Of a DNA stretch of 64,000 nt, positions 43,319-52,868 are shown piece by piece. Below the pieces are notes generated by a model. That model searched no databases. It saw only the letters and a list, made by a program, of their open reading frames with translations, and had not been told where the DNA came from. Numbering within the stretch: the stretch's first letter is position 1; the number at the start of each line of letters is the position of its first letter. The stretch lies in NCBI RefSeq assembly GCF_002831645.1, contig NZ_CP025117.1, forward strand, positions 2,495,001 through 2,559,000, written 5' to 3'. The position numbers and the translations under genes were made by a program. Source of the stretch: Olleya sp. Bg11-27 (GTDB taxonomy: Bacteria > Bacteroidota > Bacteroidia > Flavobacteriales > Flavobacteriaceae).

Positions 43319-43819
43319 ATGAAAAATTTAGGAGCTTTAATCCTAGGAATCCTCCTTGGGGCATTACTGATGTATTTTTATTTTAATATGTCCAATAAAG
43401 GAGATGGAACTACCGCCATTATCAAACCAAAAGGAGTCATCACTCCAACTGAAGCAAAAGTATTAGATACGACTTTCAATCTAAGACACAAATTAATTAG
43501 CGATAGTATTGTTATTAGACCAGATAACAGATCTGGTTGGTGGTCTTTAGATGATATTACAAATTATTTAGAGTATGCCAAAAATAAAGCAGATAGTTTA
43601 GGATATGCTATGAATGGTGTTAGAATCTATTTGGGCGCTTATCCTGAAGAGAATGGGCAAGTAGGCTACACAACGATGTTCATGGTTCCAACAGGAGATA
43701 AAACGCTAATAAAAGGGACTTCTGGTTTTACCTCTCCCGGTAATAAAGATATAATAGATGTAGGTCCTTTAAATCAAGGTGCAGGAGGTATGCCTCCAAG
43801 CCATAATTATCCACAATAA
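43319..43819 (+). CDS. Family A protein of the duplicated cassette (membrane-anchored copy)
   Basis: 166 residues. Residues 7-24 (ALILGILLGALLMYFYFN) form one N-terminal membrane helix, then the same domain as 42125-42487: KPKGVITPTEAKVLDT, DNRSGWWSLDDITNYLEYA, NGVRIYLGAYPE, YTTMFMVPTGDK and PPSHNYPQ. With the helix acting as signal anchor, the domain would lie in the periplasm, in contrast to the soluble paralogue. Followed after 12 bp by the second 7-helix protein. Confidence 0.7.
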   Translation: MKNLGALILGILLGALLMYFYFNMSNKGDGTTAIIKPKGVITPTEAKVLDTTFNLRHKLISDSIVIRPDNRSGWWSLDDITNYLEYAKNKADSLGYAMNGVRIYLGAYPEENGQVGYTTMFMVPTGDKTLIKGTSGFTSPGNKDIIDVGPLNQGAGGMPPSHNYPQ

Positions 43820-43831
43820 ACTAAAAGATAA

Positions 43832-44539
43832 ATGGAAGCGTTTTTTAAAGCGAATTATCTTTCATTGACCTTTGGTGTAGAGCTATTTGCAGTTGTAACA
43901 GGTTTATTTTTTTATAGAAAATTTAAAAACACCGTCGTTAAATATTTTATATGGTTTCTTGTTTTTTTAATTATGTGTGAGATTTTTTCTACGTATACTT
44001 ATTTAATAAAAAATGATGGTATACTCAGTTTTTTGAAAGGTACCAAATTGGAAAAAAATTATTGGTTTTCTACACTTACTTGGTCAATAGGAAGTATTCT
44101 GTTTTTTTCATTCTATTATTATAAAATTATAAAATCTTTAGTTTTAAAAGCTATTATAAAATATTCTAGTTTTTGGTTTTTCTGTTTTAGTTGTATTTAC
44201 ATTATAGTTCATTTTGATGATTTTTTTATCAGATATTTCCCTATCATAACAGTATTGGGTGCCATAATAATTGTAATGTGTGTTGTATTTTATTTTATAG
44301 AAATTTTAAATTCTAATGCTGTACTAAATTTTTACAAATTAATACATTTTTACATCAGTGGAGCACTATTGATTTGGTGGTTAATAATTACGCCTTTAGT
44401 GTTTTATGACTTGTATTTTAATACGTTAGATTGGGATTTTATTATATTAAAATGGCAAATATATTTAACAGCTAATTTTTTTATGTATCTCACGTTTGCT
44501 TTAGGTTTTATAATTTCAAGGCCTAATGATTTAAATTAA
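43832..44539 (+). CDS. Family B seven-helix membrane protein (copy 2)
   Basis: 235 residues with the same seven-helix plan as 42493-43218, including LIWWLIITPLVFYDLYFN and DWDFIILKWQIYLTANFFMY near the C-terminus. Identity between the two copies is moderate, so the duplication is not recent. Pairs with the membrane-anchored family A gene 12 bp upstream. A decayed third copy of the same C-terminal segment follows at 44700-44831. Confidence 0.7.
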   Translation: MEAFFKANYLSLTFGVELFAVVTGLFFYRKFKNTVVKYFIWFLVFLIMCEIFSTYTYLIKNDGILSFLKGTKLEKNYWFSTLTWSIGSILFFSFYYYKIIKSLVLKAIIKYSSFWFFCFSCIYIIVHFDDFFIRYFPIITVLGAIIIVMCVVFYFIEILNSNAVLNFYKLIHFYISGALLIWWLIITPLVFYDLYFNTLDWDFIILKWQIYLTANFFMYLTFALGFIISRPNDLN

Positions 44540-44699
44540 TGGAGCTTCTTGTTACTTTTTTAAATGCTATTGTTTAGCATGTGTGAATATTGTTTGTTGT
44601 ACTGTTTATACTAAGACTAATAAAGGATAGGTCTGATTTATTTTTCTTTCATTATATATCTAGGATTTGTAATTATGATTAATGGTACATTTGGATTGT

Positions 44700-44831
44700 T
44701 TTTATGTCGTTATTAATAACTCCAATTATATTTTTGAAGGCTATAGCAATATGGTAAATTGGGATTTCGCAAATTTAAAACGACGTCTATTTCTATTTAC
44801 TAATATATTTATGTATACTTGTTTTGTATAG
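44700..44831 (+). pseudogene. Decayed third copy of family B (C-terminal part)
   Basis: Translated in the frame ending TAG at 44829-44831 the sequence reads YSNMVNWDFANLKRRLFLFT then NIFMYTCFV, aligning with the TLDWDFIILKWQIYLTANFF and MYLTFALGF of copy 2. Just upstream, in another frame, LITPIIF matches LIITPLVF, so a frameshift has occurred. The region 44540-44700 keeps no longer homologous frame. It shows that the cassette once had at least three copies. Confidence 0.65.
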
Positions 44832-44861
44832 GCCTAATAGATTCTAAAATTAATTGTAAAC

Positions 44862-45686
44862 ATGACTAACCTTTTATTGTTTTTGCAAACACCTCAGGTG
44901 TCTACAACAGCAGAACGCTATTTACTTATATATATGATTGGCGTTTTAATAGTAGTTACGACTTTAGTTATTTTATTTTTTATTGTGTTTCAAAAAAGAA
45001 AAAATAAATTACTGTTAGATCAAATCGTGCAACAACAAGCTTTCGATAAAGAACTGTCCAATGCGCAAACGGAAATACAAGAACAGACTCTTAAAAATAT
45101 TGGTTGGGAGCTTCATGATAATGTAGGGCAGCTTTTAGCAGCAGCAAGTATGCAGTTAAATATTTTAAAAACTAAAGTGGATGAAGAAACTAGAGAACAC
45201 TTTTCTGAAGCGTCAGACTATGTCAAGCAAAGTCTTAAAGAAGTAAGAATGTTGTCACGCTCTTTAAACAACGAAGTTATTTTGAATATAGGGTTTGAAC
45301 AATCAATTACTAATGAGTTAAACAGATTAAAGAAAATGAAGTTTGCGTCTGCAGAGCTTCAAGTGCAAGGTGATATTGTTCCTTTCAATAACAAAAAACA
45401 CGAGATTATTATATTTAGGATATTACAAGAATTTTTCTCTAACACGGTTAAATACTCTGATGCTAAGAACCTAAACGTTACGCTTCATTATTTAAAAGAG
45501 CAATTACTATTAGAAGTTAAAGATGACGGAATAGGTTTTGACATGACTACCGTAAAAGAGGGGTGTGGATTATTAAACATGAAAAGCCGTGCAGAACTTA
45601 TAAATATGTCTTACAAACTGTCTTCTACAATAGGAGAAGGGGTTAAATTAGAATTGGCATATCCTCTTGGTACGCTTTCTGAGTAG
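44862..45686 (+). CDS. Sensor histidine kinase (HisKA_3 / NarL type) without sensor domain
   Basis: 274 residues. One membrane helix at about 22-43, a short coiled coil (50-75), phospho-acceptor His85 in the LHDNVGQLL dimerisation motif, and an HATPase domain (N box REFFSNT-like EFFSNTVKYS, G1 DDGIGFD, G2 GCGLLNMKSRAE). It has no visible input domain. No response regulator lies in the window, so it is an orphan; the preceding 7-helix and family A proteins might supply sensing. Convergent with the aldehyde dehydrogenase gene, 14 bp apart. Confidence 0.92.
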   Translation: MTNLLLFLQTPQVSTTAERYLLIYMIGVLIVVTTLVILFFIVFQKRKNKLLLDQIVQQQAFDKELSNAQTEIQEQTLKNIGWELHDNVGQLLAAASMQLNILKTKVDEETREHFSEASDYVKQSLKEVRMLSRSLNNEVILNIGFEQSITNELNRLKKMKFASAELQVQGDIVPFNNKKHEIIIFRILQEFFSNTVKYSDAKNLNVTLHYLKEQLLLEVKDDGIGFDMTTVKEGCGLLNMKSRAELINMSYKLSSTIGEGVKLELAYPLGTLSE

Positions 45687-45700
45687 TAGTAACTGGTCAA

Positions 45701-47071
45701 TTACAACCAGTTTAATACTTTTCTAACAAGCTTTAATTTTCCTTTATAAGGCGCATAACGTACTGGTACATCTAACCAATTCGCTTTTTTAACTACTCCT
45801 TTTTTATGGCTAAAAGTGTCAAAAGTATAGTGTCCATGATAAGCCCCAAGACCACTATTTCCGACACCTCCAAAAGGTAATCTATGATTAGCAAAGTGTA
45901 CAATAGTGTCATTTATACAACCACCTCCAAAAGAGAATTTTTGTATTAATTGTTTCGCTTTCGCGGAATTTGTGCCAAATACATACAAGCTTAATGGTTT
46001 GTTATAAGACAATATAATCGCTTCTAATTCCGAATCATTTTGATAAGAAATCACTGGAAGAATGGGACCAAATATTTCGTCCTTCATAACTTCGCTGTCA
46101 AGTGTCGGATTGTCAATAACAGTAGGCGCGATGTATAACGTATCAGCATCTGTTTGTCCTCCAATAATACAGTTTTGATTGGTTAGCATTTTAGATAAAC
46201 GCTCAAAATTTTTAAGGTTTATAATACGTGCAAAATCTTTAGATTGTTGCGGTGTGGTAGAATATGCTAGTTCAACCTCATACTCCATAGCTTTATAGAA
46301 CGCGTCTTTTTTAGAGTCGTGAATCAAAATATAATCAGGAGCTATACACGTTTGTCCTGCATTAACAAATTTACCCCAAACAATGCGTTTTGCGGCTAGT
46401 TTAATATTAGCAGTATCATCAATAATACATGGGTTTTTACCGCCTAATTCTAAAGTGGTTGGTGTTAAATTAACAGCAGCAGCTTTGGCTACAATTTTAC
46501 CAACGCCAACACTACCTGTAAAGAAGATATAATCCCAGCGTTGCTCTAATAATTTGGTAGAGGTATCCACACCACCTTCTACAACTGTAACATGTTCTGG
46601 TTTAAATACTGTTTTAATAATGTCACTAATTAAGGCCGAAGTATGTGGCGTTAATTCGCTTGGTTTTACAATAACAGTGTTTCCTGCAGCAATAGCGCCA
46701 ACTAAAGGTGCTAATGCTAATTGGTAAGGATAATTCCATGGTGCGATAACTAAAACACTTCCATAAGGTTCTGCATACAAATAATCAGAAGACGGAAAGT
46801 TTAACAACGCAGGAAACACACGTTTAGGTTTGGCCCATTTGTTTAGCTTTTTAATGGTATGTTTTAAATCCTGAATAACAATAGCTGTTTCTGTTAAGAC
46901 AGATTCGAATTCTGGTTTTTTAAAATCGTTATATAGCGCATCAGTAATGTCTTGTTCTCTTGCTACTAATTGATTTAAAAGTGCTTTTAATAGTGTTTTC
47001 CTAAAGGTGATGCTTAACGTTTCACCTGTTTTAAAATAACTTTTTTGATCGTTTAGTAATTCCGGAATCAT
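45701..47071 (-). CDS. Aldehyde dehydrogenase family protein (class 3 type)
   Basis: 456 residues, ALDH3-like: APWNYPYQLAL (residues 110-120), NTVIVKPSELTPHTS, FTGSVGVGK, catalytic Glu208 in LELGGKNP and nucleophile Cys242 in GQTCIAPDY, and a C-terminal VRYAPYKGKLKLVRKVL tail. Oxidises aliphatic or aromatic aldehydes with NAD(P). Cytoplasmic. The coding strand includes an in-frame TCCGCGAAAGCG element at about 45957-45968. Single gene. Confidence 0.93.
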   Translation of the reverse strand: MIPELLNDQKSYFKTGETLSITFRKTLLKALLNQLVAREQDITDALYNDFKKPEFESVLTETAIVIQDLKHTIKKLNKWAKPKRVFPALLNFPSSDYLYAEPYGSVLVIAPWNYPYQLALAPLVGAIAAGNTVIVKPSELTPHTSALISDIIKTVFKPEHVTVVEGGVDTSTKLLEQRWDYIFFTGSVGVGKIVAKAAAVNLTPTTLELGGKNPCIIDDTANIKLAAKRIVWGKFVNAGQTCIAPDYILIHDSKKDAFYKAMEYEVELAYSTTPQQSKDFARIINLKNFERLSKMLTNQNCIIGGQTDADTLYIAPTVIDNPTLDSEVMKDEIFGPILPVISYQNDSELEAIILSYNKPLSLYVFGTNSAKAKQLIQKFSFGGGCINDTIVHFANHRLPFGGVGNSGLGAYHGHYTFDTFSHKKGVVKKANWLDVPVRYAPYKGKLKLVRKVLNWL

Positions 47072-47212
47072 GCGTATGTTTTTATATAAAGGTAATGTAT
47101 TTTATTGTTTTGCTATTGTTGCGTTAGTGGTAGTAATGGCATCCTTTTTTTGCTGCCATAAATGGCAAAAAAAGATATATTGGATAACACGACCCGTGGT
47201 AACGCCCATAAA

Positions 47213-47914
47213 TTATAGACAAGCGTCCCAAATAGCATCTTTTGGTAAAGGTGCGGTTATGTTTAAATCGTCTTGAGAAACAGGGTGTGTAAATTTTATG
47301 TTTCTGGCGTGTAAACTAATACTAGCGTCTTTGTTACTACGATCAAACCCATATTTTAAATCCCCTTTTATAGGACAGCCAATACTAGAGAGTTGCGCGC
47401 GTATTTGATGATGGCGTCCTGTTTCTAGATTAACTTCTAAGAGATAATAATTATCTAATGTTTTGATTGTTTTGTAGTGCAGAATGGCTTTTTTGCTTTC
47501 CGGAATCTCCTTTATATAAGCGGTAGACTTATTGTTTTTAGGGTTCTTTTTTAGCCAATGGATTAAAGTATCGGCTTCTTTTTCGGGTCTGTTTTTAACT
47601 AAAGCCCAATAGGTTTTAGAAATTTCTTTGGATACAAATAGCTTATTTAAACGGGGTAGGGCTTTGCTTGTTTTTGAAAAGATAACCAAACCTGTAGTTG
47701 GTCTGTCTAAACGGTGTACGGTCCCTAAATATACTTTTCCTGGCTTGTTGTATTTGTGTGCAATATATTCTTTAACAACATCACTTAATGGTTTGTCTCC
47801 CGTTTTATCGCCTTGTACAATATCTCCTGCACGTTTATTTACGACGATGATATGATTATCCTCGTAGATGACTTGTAGGTTGTCTTTATTGGATAGTATT
47901 TTAGGCATAGGCAT
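47213..47914 (-). CDS. RluA family pseudouridine synthase
   Basis: 233 residues: catalytic Asp70 in GTVHRLDRPTTG, ETGRHHQIRAQLSSIGCPI and KGDLKYG motifs of the RluA/TruC group, without an S4 domain. Isomerises uridine in rRNA or tRNA. Start at 47914 overlaps the small membrane protein gene by 14 bp, so it is the last gene of the panB operon. Methionine at residue 3 is an alternative start. Exact target base not known. Confidence 0.9.
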   Translation of the reverse strand: MPMPKILSNKDNLQVIYEDNHIIVVNKRAGDIVQGDKTGDKPLSDVVKEYIAHKYNKPGKVYLGTVHRLDRPTTGLVIFSKTSKALPRLNKLFVSKEISKTYWALVKNRPEKEADTLIHWLKKNPKNNKSTAYIKEIPESKKAILHYKTIKTLDNYYLLEVNLETGRHHQIRAQLSSIGCPIKGDLKYGFDRSNKDASISLHARNIKFTHPVSQDDLNITAPLPKDAIWDACL

Positions 47915-48194
47915 AGTAAAAGGCTAATTGGGGGAGTACAATGTTTAAAAATAAAATTACAAGATTACCATAAAGGCCTAACTGTTTTTTAAAATCCTTT
48001 TTTTCTTTATTTTTAAAAGAAAGTATACCTAAAATAATTCCTGATATTAAAAAGAATGCAGACATTAACCCGAAAACATTAATCTGGAAGTCATAATTTT
48101 TTACAAAAGTAGCTTTTGCAATTAATATTGCAACAATAATATTTAAACATACTACTGTTATAAAAAAATTGAAAGCCCACTGTTTGTAGCTCAT
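47901..48194 (-). CDS. Small membrane protein
   Basis: 97 residues with three predicted membrane helices (about 8-28, 37-60, 73-95) separated by a basic loop (KNKEKKDFKKQ). No family named. It sits 3 bp after panB and overlaps the pseudouridine synthase start, so translation is coupled on both sides. Membrane role unknown. Confidence 0.65.
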   Translation of the reverse strand: MSYKQWAFNFFITVVCLNIIVAILIAKATFVKNYDFQINVFGLMSAFFLISGIILGILSFKNKEKKDFKKQLGLYGNLVILFLNIVLPQLAFYYAYA

Positions 48195-48197
48195 AAA

Positions 48198-49016
48198 TTA
48201 ATACTGTTCTTTATCACTAGGGAAGTCACCACTTTTTACATCTTCTCCGTATTGCTTCATAGCATTAGTCATGTCTTCGTAAAGATTCATGTAACGACGT
48301 AAAAATCTTGGATTAAACTCGTGTGTCATACCAATCATATCATGTGTAACTAACACTTGACCATCAACACCAGCACCAGCACCAATTCCGATAACAGGAA
48401 TAGAAACACTTTCTGCAACTTCTTGCGCTAATTTTGCAGGTATTTTTTCTAATACAATTGCAAAACAGCCTGCTTTTTCTAACATTAAAGCATCTTCTTT
48501 AAGTTGAATAGCTTCTTGGTCTTCTTTAGCGCGTACGGTGTATGTTCCAAATTTGTATATAGACTGAGGCGTTAATCCTAAATGTCCCATGACAGGAATT
48601 CCAGCATTTAAAATACGCTTGATAGATTCTTTAACTTCTTTACCACCTTCCATTTTTACGGCATGTCCACCAGACTCTTTCATGATTCTAATAGCAGAGC
48701 GTAAGGCTTCTTTAGGATCACTTTGGTAACTTCCAAAAGGTAAATCGACAACCACTAAAGCACGATGTATACCACGTACTACAGAAGAGGCGTGATATAT
48801 CATTTGATCTAAAGTAATTGGTAGTGTTGTTTCATGACCCGCCATTACGTTACTTGCAGAATCACCTACTAAAATAACATCTGTACCAGCACCATCAACT
48901 ATTTTGGCCATAGTATAATCGTAAGCCGTTAACATGGAAATTTTCTCTCCATTTTTCTTCATTTCTACTAAAGACTTAACAGTTACTCTCTTATATTCTT
49001 TTTTTGCTACAGACAT
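48198..49016 (-). CDS. panB: 3-methyl-2-oxobutanoate hydroxymethyltransferase
   Basis: 272 residues, (beta/alpha)8 barrel. [66 protein letters not shown] and [18 protein letters not shown] correspond to the PanB active-site elements that bind Mg and ketopantoate. First step of pantothenate/CoA synthesis, using methylene-tetrahydrofolate. First gene of the panB - small membrane protein - rluA-type operon. Confidence 0.96.
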   Translation of the reverse strand: MSVAKKEYKRVTVKSLVEMKKNGEKISMLTAYDYTMAKIVDGAGTDVILVGDSASNVMAGHETTLPITLDQMIYHASSVVRGIHRALVVVDLPFGSYQSDPKEALRSAIRIMKESGGHAVKMEGGKEVKESIKRILNAGIPVMGHLGLTPQSIYKFGTYTVRAKEDQEAIQLKEDALMLEKAGCFAIVLEKIPAKLAQEVAESVSIPVIGIGAGAGVDGQVLVTHDMIGMTHEFNPRFLRRYMNLYEDMTNAMKQYGEDVKSGDFPSDKEQY

Positions 49017-49130
49017 ATTTTTATAGTTTAATATATATTGTAAAAATACTAAAATTAGTACTTATACTAAAGGCTTAATTCTTTTTTAGGATAATACTAG
49101 AATTCATTTTTTTTGTTTAACGTCATAATC

Positions 49131-50552
49131 CTAGCAATCAGATAGACTAACACGTACTGCTAAACCACCTTCGGAGGTTTCTTTATATTTAGTATTCATG
49201 TCTTTTGCGGTTTCCCACATGGTGTCTACCACTTTATCTAAAGGCACTTTGACATTTTTAGGATCGGTATCTAAAGCTAATTCTGCCGCATTAATTGCTT
49301 TAATAGCGCCCATACTGTTGCGCTCTATACATGGGATTTGTACTAAACCAGCAATAGGGTCACAAGTTAAACCTAGGTGGTGTTCCATAGCAATTTCTGC
49401 AGCAATCATCACTTGTTCTGTAGAGCCGCCCAATAAATCACATAAAGCTGCTGCTGCCATAGCAGAAGAGACTCCTATTTCGGCTTGACAGCCTCCCATT
49501 GCAGCACTAATTGTTGCGCCTTTTTTAAAGATGCTTCCTATCTCGCTAGCAACTAATAAAAATTGTTTGATTTCTTTAAAACCGGCGTCATGGTTTTCTA
49601 TAACCAGATAGTACATTAAGACAGATGGTATAACACCAGCACTTCCGTTAGTTGGTGCAGTAACGACACGACCAAGAGCAGCATTAACTTCGTTTACCGC
49701 TAAAGCAAAGCAGCTCACCCATTTTAAGATTTGTCTAAATTTGACTTCACTATGTCTAATACTTTCTAACCATTCTTGTGGTGTAGTGTAAGGGACTTCT
49801 ATATTCAAACGTTTGTGTGTATCAAACGCACGTCTTCTAACGTTTAGTCCTCCAGGTAAATTACCTTCTGTATGACATCCTGTAAACATACAGTCTAACA
49901 TGGTGTCCCAAATACGGTGTAACTCAAAATCTATTTCTTCGTCCGTTCTAAGAGAGCGTTCGTTTTCTAAAACAATTTCTGATATGGTTTTGTTTTCACT
50001 TTGACAAAAGGCTAACAGCTCGGTAGCTTTATCAATAGGAAAAGGGAATTCTTTTTTAAGTTCTTTATTTTCGGCATCCACCGTACGTTCTTCTTTAACA
50101 ACAAAACCACCACCAATGGAGTAGAAGGTAGAGGTGTGAATTTCATTTTCAGCGAAAGCGGTAAATTTAATACCGTTAGAGTGAAATGGTAAAAAAGCGC
50201 GGTTAAAGACGATGTCTTGCTTTTTATCAAAAGAGATAATACGTTCGTTATTTAGTACGAGTTTCTCCGTATTGCTAATAGACGCTATTATAATATCAAT
50301 AGTATCTGTGGGTATTCTTTCTGGATCAGCACCACTTAGACCCAGCATAACCGCTAAATCTGTAGCATGACCTTTTCCTGTTAGAGACAATGAACCGTAT
50401 AAATCTATACGGACGCGTTGTACACTATCAAAAAGGTTTGCTGCTTTAAGCTCCATAAGCCAACGCTCTGCAGCACGCCAAGGACCTAAGGTATGAGAAC
50501 TAGATGGGCCAACACCAATCTTTAGCATGTCAAAAACAGAAATACACTCCAT
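49131..50552 (-). CDS. sdaA: L-serine ammonia-lyase (iron-sulfur type)
   Basis: 473 residues, single-chain form with fused beta and alpha domains. N-terminal [17 protein letters not shown], iron-sulfur cysteines around [33 protein letters not shown] and [19 protein letters not shown], and a C-terminal SLSDC tail that contacts the active site. Deaminates serine to pyruvate through an oxygen-sensitive [4Fe-4S] cluster. Divergent from dnaK. Includes an in-frame GCGAAAGCG element near 50155. Confidence 0.94.
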   Translation of the reverse strand: MECISVFDMLKIGVGPSSSHTLGPWRAAERWLMELKAANLFDSVQRVRIDLYGSLSLTGKGHATDLAVMLGLSGADPERIPTDTIDIIIASISNTEKLVLNNERIISFDKKQDIVFNRAFLPFHSNGIKFTAFAENEIHTSTFYSIGGGFVVKEERTVDAENKELKKEFPFPIDKATELLAFCQSENKTISEIVLENERSLRTDEEIDFELHRIWDTMLDCMFTGCHTEGNLPGGLNVRRRAFDTHKRLNIEVPYTTPQEWLESIRHSEVKFRQILKWVSCFALAVNEVNAALGRVVTAPTNGSAGVIPSVLMYYLVIENHDAGFKEIKQFLLVASEIGSIFKKGATISAAMGGCQAEIGVSSAMAAAALCDLLGGSTEQVMIAAEIAMEHHLGLTCDPIAGLVQIPCIERNSMGAIKAINAAELALDTDPKNVKVPLDKVVDTMWETAKDMNTKYKETSEGGLAVRVSLSDC

Positions 50553-50580
50553 ATTACGAAATCGTTTAAGTATTAAGCGA

Positions 50581-50588
50581 CAAATATA
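50581..50588 (-). promoter_or_regulatory. -7 promoter element for the serine dehydratase gene
   Basis: Plus-strand CAAATATA equals TATATTTG on the minus strand, 28 bp upstream of the ATG at 50552. Confidence 0.5.
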
Positions 50589-50666
50589 GTTTTTTGCAAC
50601 AGATATAAAAGTTAAAAGGGTGTTGATATTTAATTAGATTCTGCCATCATGTCAGTCCGATTGTCT

Positions 50667-50682
50667 TGGCATAATCATTGAC
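50667..50682 (+). promoter_or_regulatory. Sigma-54-like -24/-12 promoter for dnaK
   Basis: TGGCATAATCATTGAC matches the sigma-54 pattern TGGCAYRNNNNTTGCW except that the base after TTG is A in place of C. No TAnnTTTG element is seen between it and the dnaK ATG. 50 bp upstream of the ATG. Confidence 0.4.
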
Positions 50683-50731
50683 TTACTGATACCGTAACAA
50701 TTACAATACAAAATTTAAATTATATAAAATT

Positions 50732-52627
50732 ATGAGTAAGATTATTGGAATCGATTTAGGAACAACAAACTCTTGCGTTTCTGTAATGGAAGGTAATGAA
50801 GCAGTTGTCATCCCAAACGCAGAAGGTAAACGTACAACACCTTCAGTTATCGCTTTTGTTGAAGGAGGCGAAATTAAAGTTGGTGATCCAGCAAAAAGAC
50901 AGGCAGTAACTAACCCTACAAAAACTGTTTATTCAATTAAACGTTTTATGGGTAACAAGTATTCTGAGTCTAAAAAAGAAGCAGAACGTGTACCTTACAA
51001 AGTAGTTAAAGGTGATAATGATACACCACGTGTAGACATTGATGGTCGTTTATATACGCCTCAAGAATTATCAGCTATGATCCTTCAAAAAATGAAGAAA
51101 ACTGCTGAAGACTATTTAGGTCAAGATGTAACTGAAGCAGTTATTACTGTACCAGCTTATTTTAATGACTCACAACGTCAAGCAACTAAAGAAGCAGGAG
51201 AAATTGCAGGTTTAAAAGTACGTCGTATCATAAACGAGCCAACAGCAGCAGCTTTAGCTTACGGAATGGACAAGAAAGGTACGGACCAAAAAATAGTTGT
51301 ATTTGATTTTGGTGGAGGAACACATGATGTATCTATCCTTGAATTAGGAGATGGTGTATTTGAAGTGTTATCTACAGATGGAGATACACACTTAGGTGGT
51401 GATGATGTTGATCAAAAAATTATTGATTGGTTAGCTGACGAATTTAACGGAGAAGAGGGTATTGATCTAAGAAAAGATCCAATGTCTTTACAACGTGTTA
51501 AAGAAGCAGCAGAAAAAGCGAAGATTGAATTATCTTCTTCTGAACAAACAGAAATTAATTTACCATATATTACAGCTACTGCAAGTGGACCAAAACACTT
51601 AGTGCGTTCATTAACACGTTCTAAATTTGAGCAGTTAATTGACGATTTAGTAAAACGTACTATCGCCCCTTGTCAAACAGCATTAAAATCTGCAGGTTTA
51701 TCAAAATCTGATATTGACGAAGTTATTTTAGTAGGTGGATCTACACGTATCCCAGCAGTACAAAAAGCAGTAGAAGCATTTTTTGGAAAAGCACCTTCAA
51801 AAGGCGTTAACCCGGATGAGGTTGTATCTTTAGGAGCAGGTATCCAAGGTGGAGTATTATCAGGAGATGTAAAAGATGTATTACTTTTAGACGTAACACC
51901 TTTATCATTAGGTATCGAAACTATGGGTAACGTATTTACTAAGTTAATTGAAGCAAATACAACGATCCCAACTAAAAAGTCTCAAGTATTCTCTACAGCA
52001 GCAGACAACCAACCTTCAGTAGAAATTCATGTTTTACAAGGTGAACGTGCTATGGCTGCAGATAACAATACAATTGGACGTTTTCACTTAGATGGTTTAC
52101 CACCAGCACAAAGAGGAGTTCCTCAAATTGAAGTAACTTTTGATATTGATGCTAACGGAATCATTAAAGTGTCTGCAGGAGATAAAGCTACTGGAAAAAC
52201 ACAAGATATTCGTATCGAAGCATCTTCAGGATTAACTGAAGAAGAAATTAAGCAAATGAAAGCTGATGCTGAAGCAAATGCTGAATCAGATGCTAAAGCA
52301 GCTGAAAACGCTAAGACTTTAAACGAAGCTGATTCTATGATTTTCCAAACAGAAAATCAATTAAAAGAATTTGGTGAGAAATTATCTGATGATAAAAAAG
52401 CACCAATCGAAGCAGCTTTAACAGAATTAAAGGCGGCTTACGAATCTAAAGATGTAGCAGTTATTGCTCCAGCGTTAGAAAAAATTAACGAAGCTTGGAA
52501 AGTAGCAAGTGAAGAAATGTACAAAGCGCAAGCAGATGGACAAGCTGGTCAACCAGCACCTGATGCAGGAGCAGATACAACTGAAAACAGCGATGTTGAA
52601 GATGTGGATTTCGAAGAAGTAAAGTAA
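50732..52627 (+). CDS. dnaK: Molecular chaperone DnaK (Hsp70)
   Basis: 631 residues, full length. N-terminal [17 protein letters not shown], phosphate loop [27 protein letters not shown], linker [14 protein letters not shown] and substrate-binding domain, with an acidic C-terminus [13 protein letters not shown]-driven chaperone acting with DnaJ and GrpE, which are not in this window. Unusual upstream element suggests alternative sigma control. Strong terminator follows. Confidence 0.98.
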   Translation: MSKIIGIDLGTTNSCVSVMEGNEAVVIPNAEGKRTTPSVIAFVEGGEIKVGDPAKRQAVTNPTKTVYSIKRFMGNKYSESKKEAERVPYKVVKGDNDTPRVDIDGRLYTPQELSAMILQKMKKTAEDYLGQDVTEAVITVPAYFNDSQRQATKEAGEIAGLKVRRIINEPTAAALAYGMDKKGTDQKIVVFDFGGGTHDVSILELGDGVFEVLSTDGDTHLGGDDVDQKIIDWLADEFNGEEGIDLRKDPMSLQRVKEAAEKAKIELSSSEQTEINLPYITATASGPKHLVRSLTRSKFEQLIDDLVKRTIAPCQTALKSAGLSKSDIDEVILVGGSTRIPAVQKAVEAFFGKAPSKGVNPDEVVSLGAGIQGGVLSGDVKDVLLLDVTPLSLGIETMGNVFTKLIEANTTIPTKKSQVFSTAADNQPSVEIHVLQGERAMAADNNTIGRFHLDGLPPAQRGVPQIEVTFDIDANGIIKVSAGDKATGKTQDIRIEASSGLTEEEIKQMKADAEANAESDAKAAENAKTLNEADSMIFQTENQLKEFGEKLSDDKKAPIEAALTELKAAYESKDVAVIAPALEKINEAWKVASEEMYKAQADGQAGQPAPDAGADTTENSDVEDVDFEEVK

Positions 52628-52665
52628 TAACGTCTTTCTGAACTGGTTTCAGAATCATATTATAT

Positions 52666-52706
52666 AAAAACGCAATCATTAATTTGATTGCGTTTTTTTT
52701 TTTTTT
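52666..52706 (+). terminator. Terminator of dnaK
   Basis: Arms 52666-52678 and 52685-52697 (core ACGCAATCA/TGATTGCGT) with a long T-run. Confidence 0.9.
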
Positions 52707-52811
52707 GTTTAAGATTTATAGAATGTTCCGTATTAAGGCTTGACGTTAATAGCTAAATCTTGGGTGTTTTAAATACTTAATGAATACTTCAATCTAGTAA
52801 TTCAAAAAATA

Positions 52812-52827
52812 ACTATGCATGCATAGT
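52812..52827. promoter_or_regulatory. 16-bp perfect palindrome, candidate operator
   Basis: ACTATGCATGCATAGT is self-complementary and lies 11 bp upstream of the TATATTTG element, i.e. across the expected -33 region of the next gene. This position suits a repressor or activator site. Confidence 0.5.
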
Positions 52828-52838
52828 AAATTATTGTT

Positions 52839-52846
52839 TATATTTG
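52839..52846 (+). promoter_or_regulatory. -7 promoter element for the flavin oxidoreductase gene
   Basis: TATATTTG matches TAnnTTTG exactly, 22 bp upstream of the ATG at 52869. Confidence 0.6.
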
Positions 52847-52868
52847 TGAGTATAACAATACTTGAAAA

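Noticed and set aside
45957-45968. Insertion element in the aldehyde dehydrogenase gene
   Set aside because: The TCCGCGAAAGCG stretch is in frame and encodes ordinary residues (SAKAK) within an intact family alignment.
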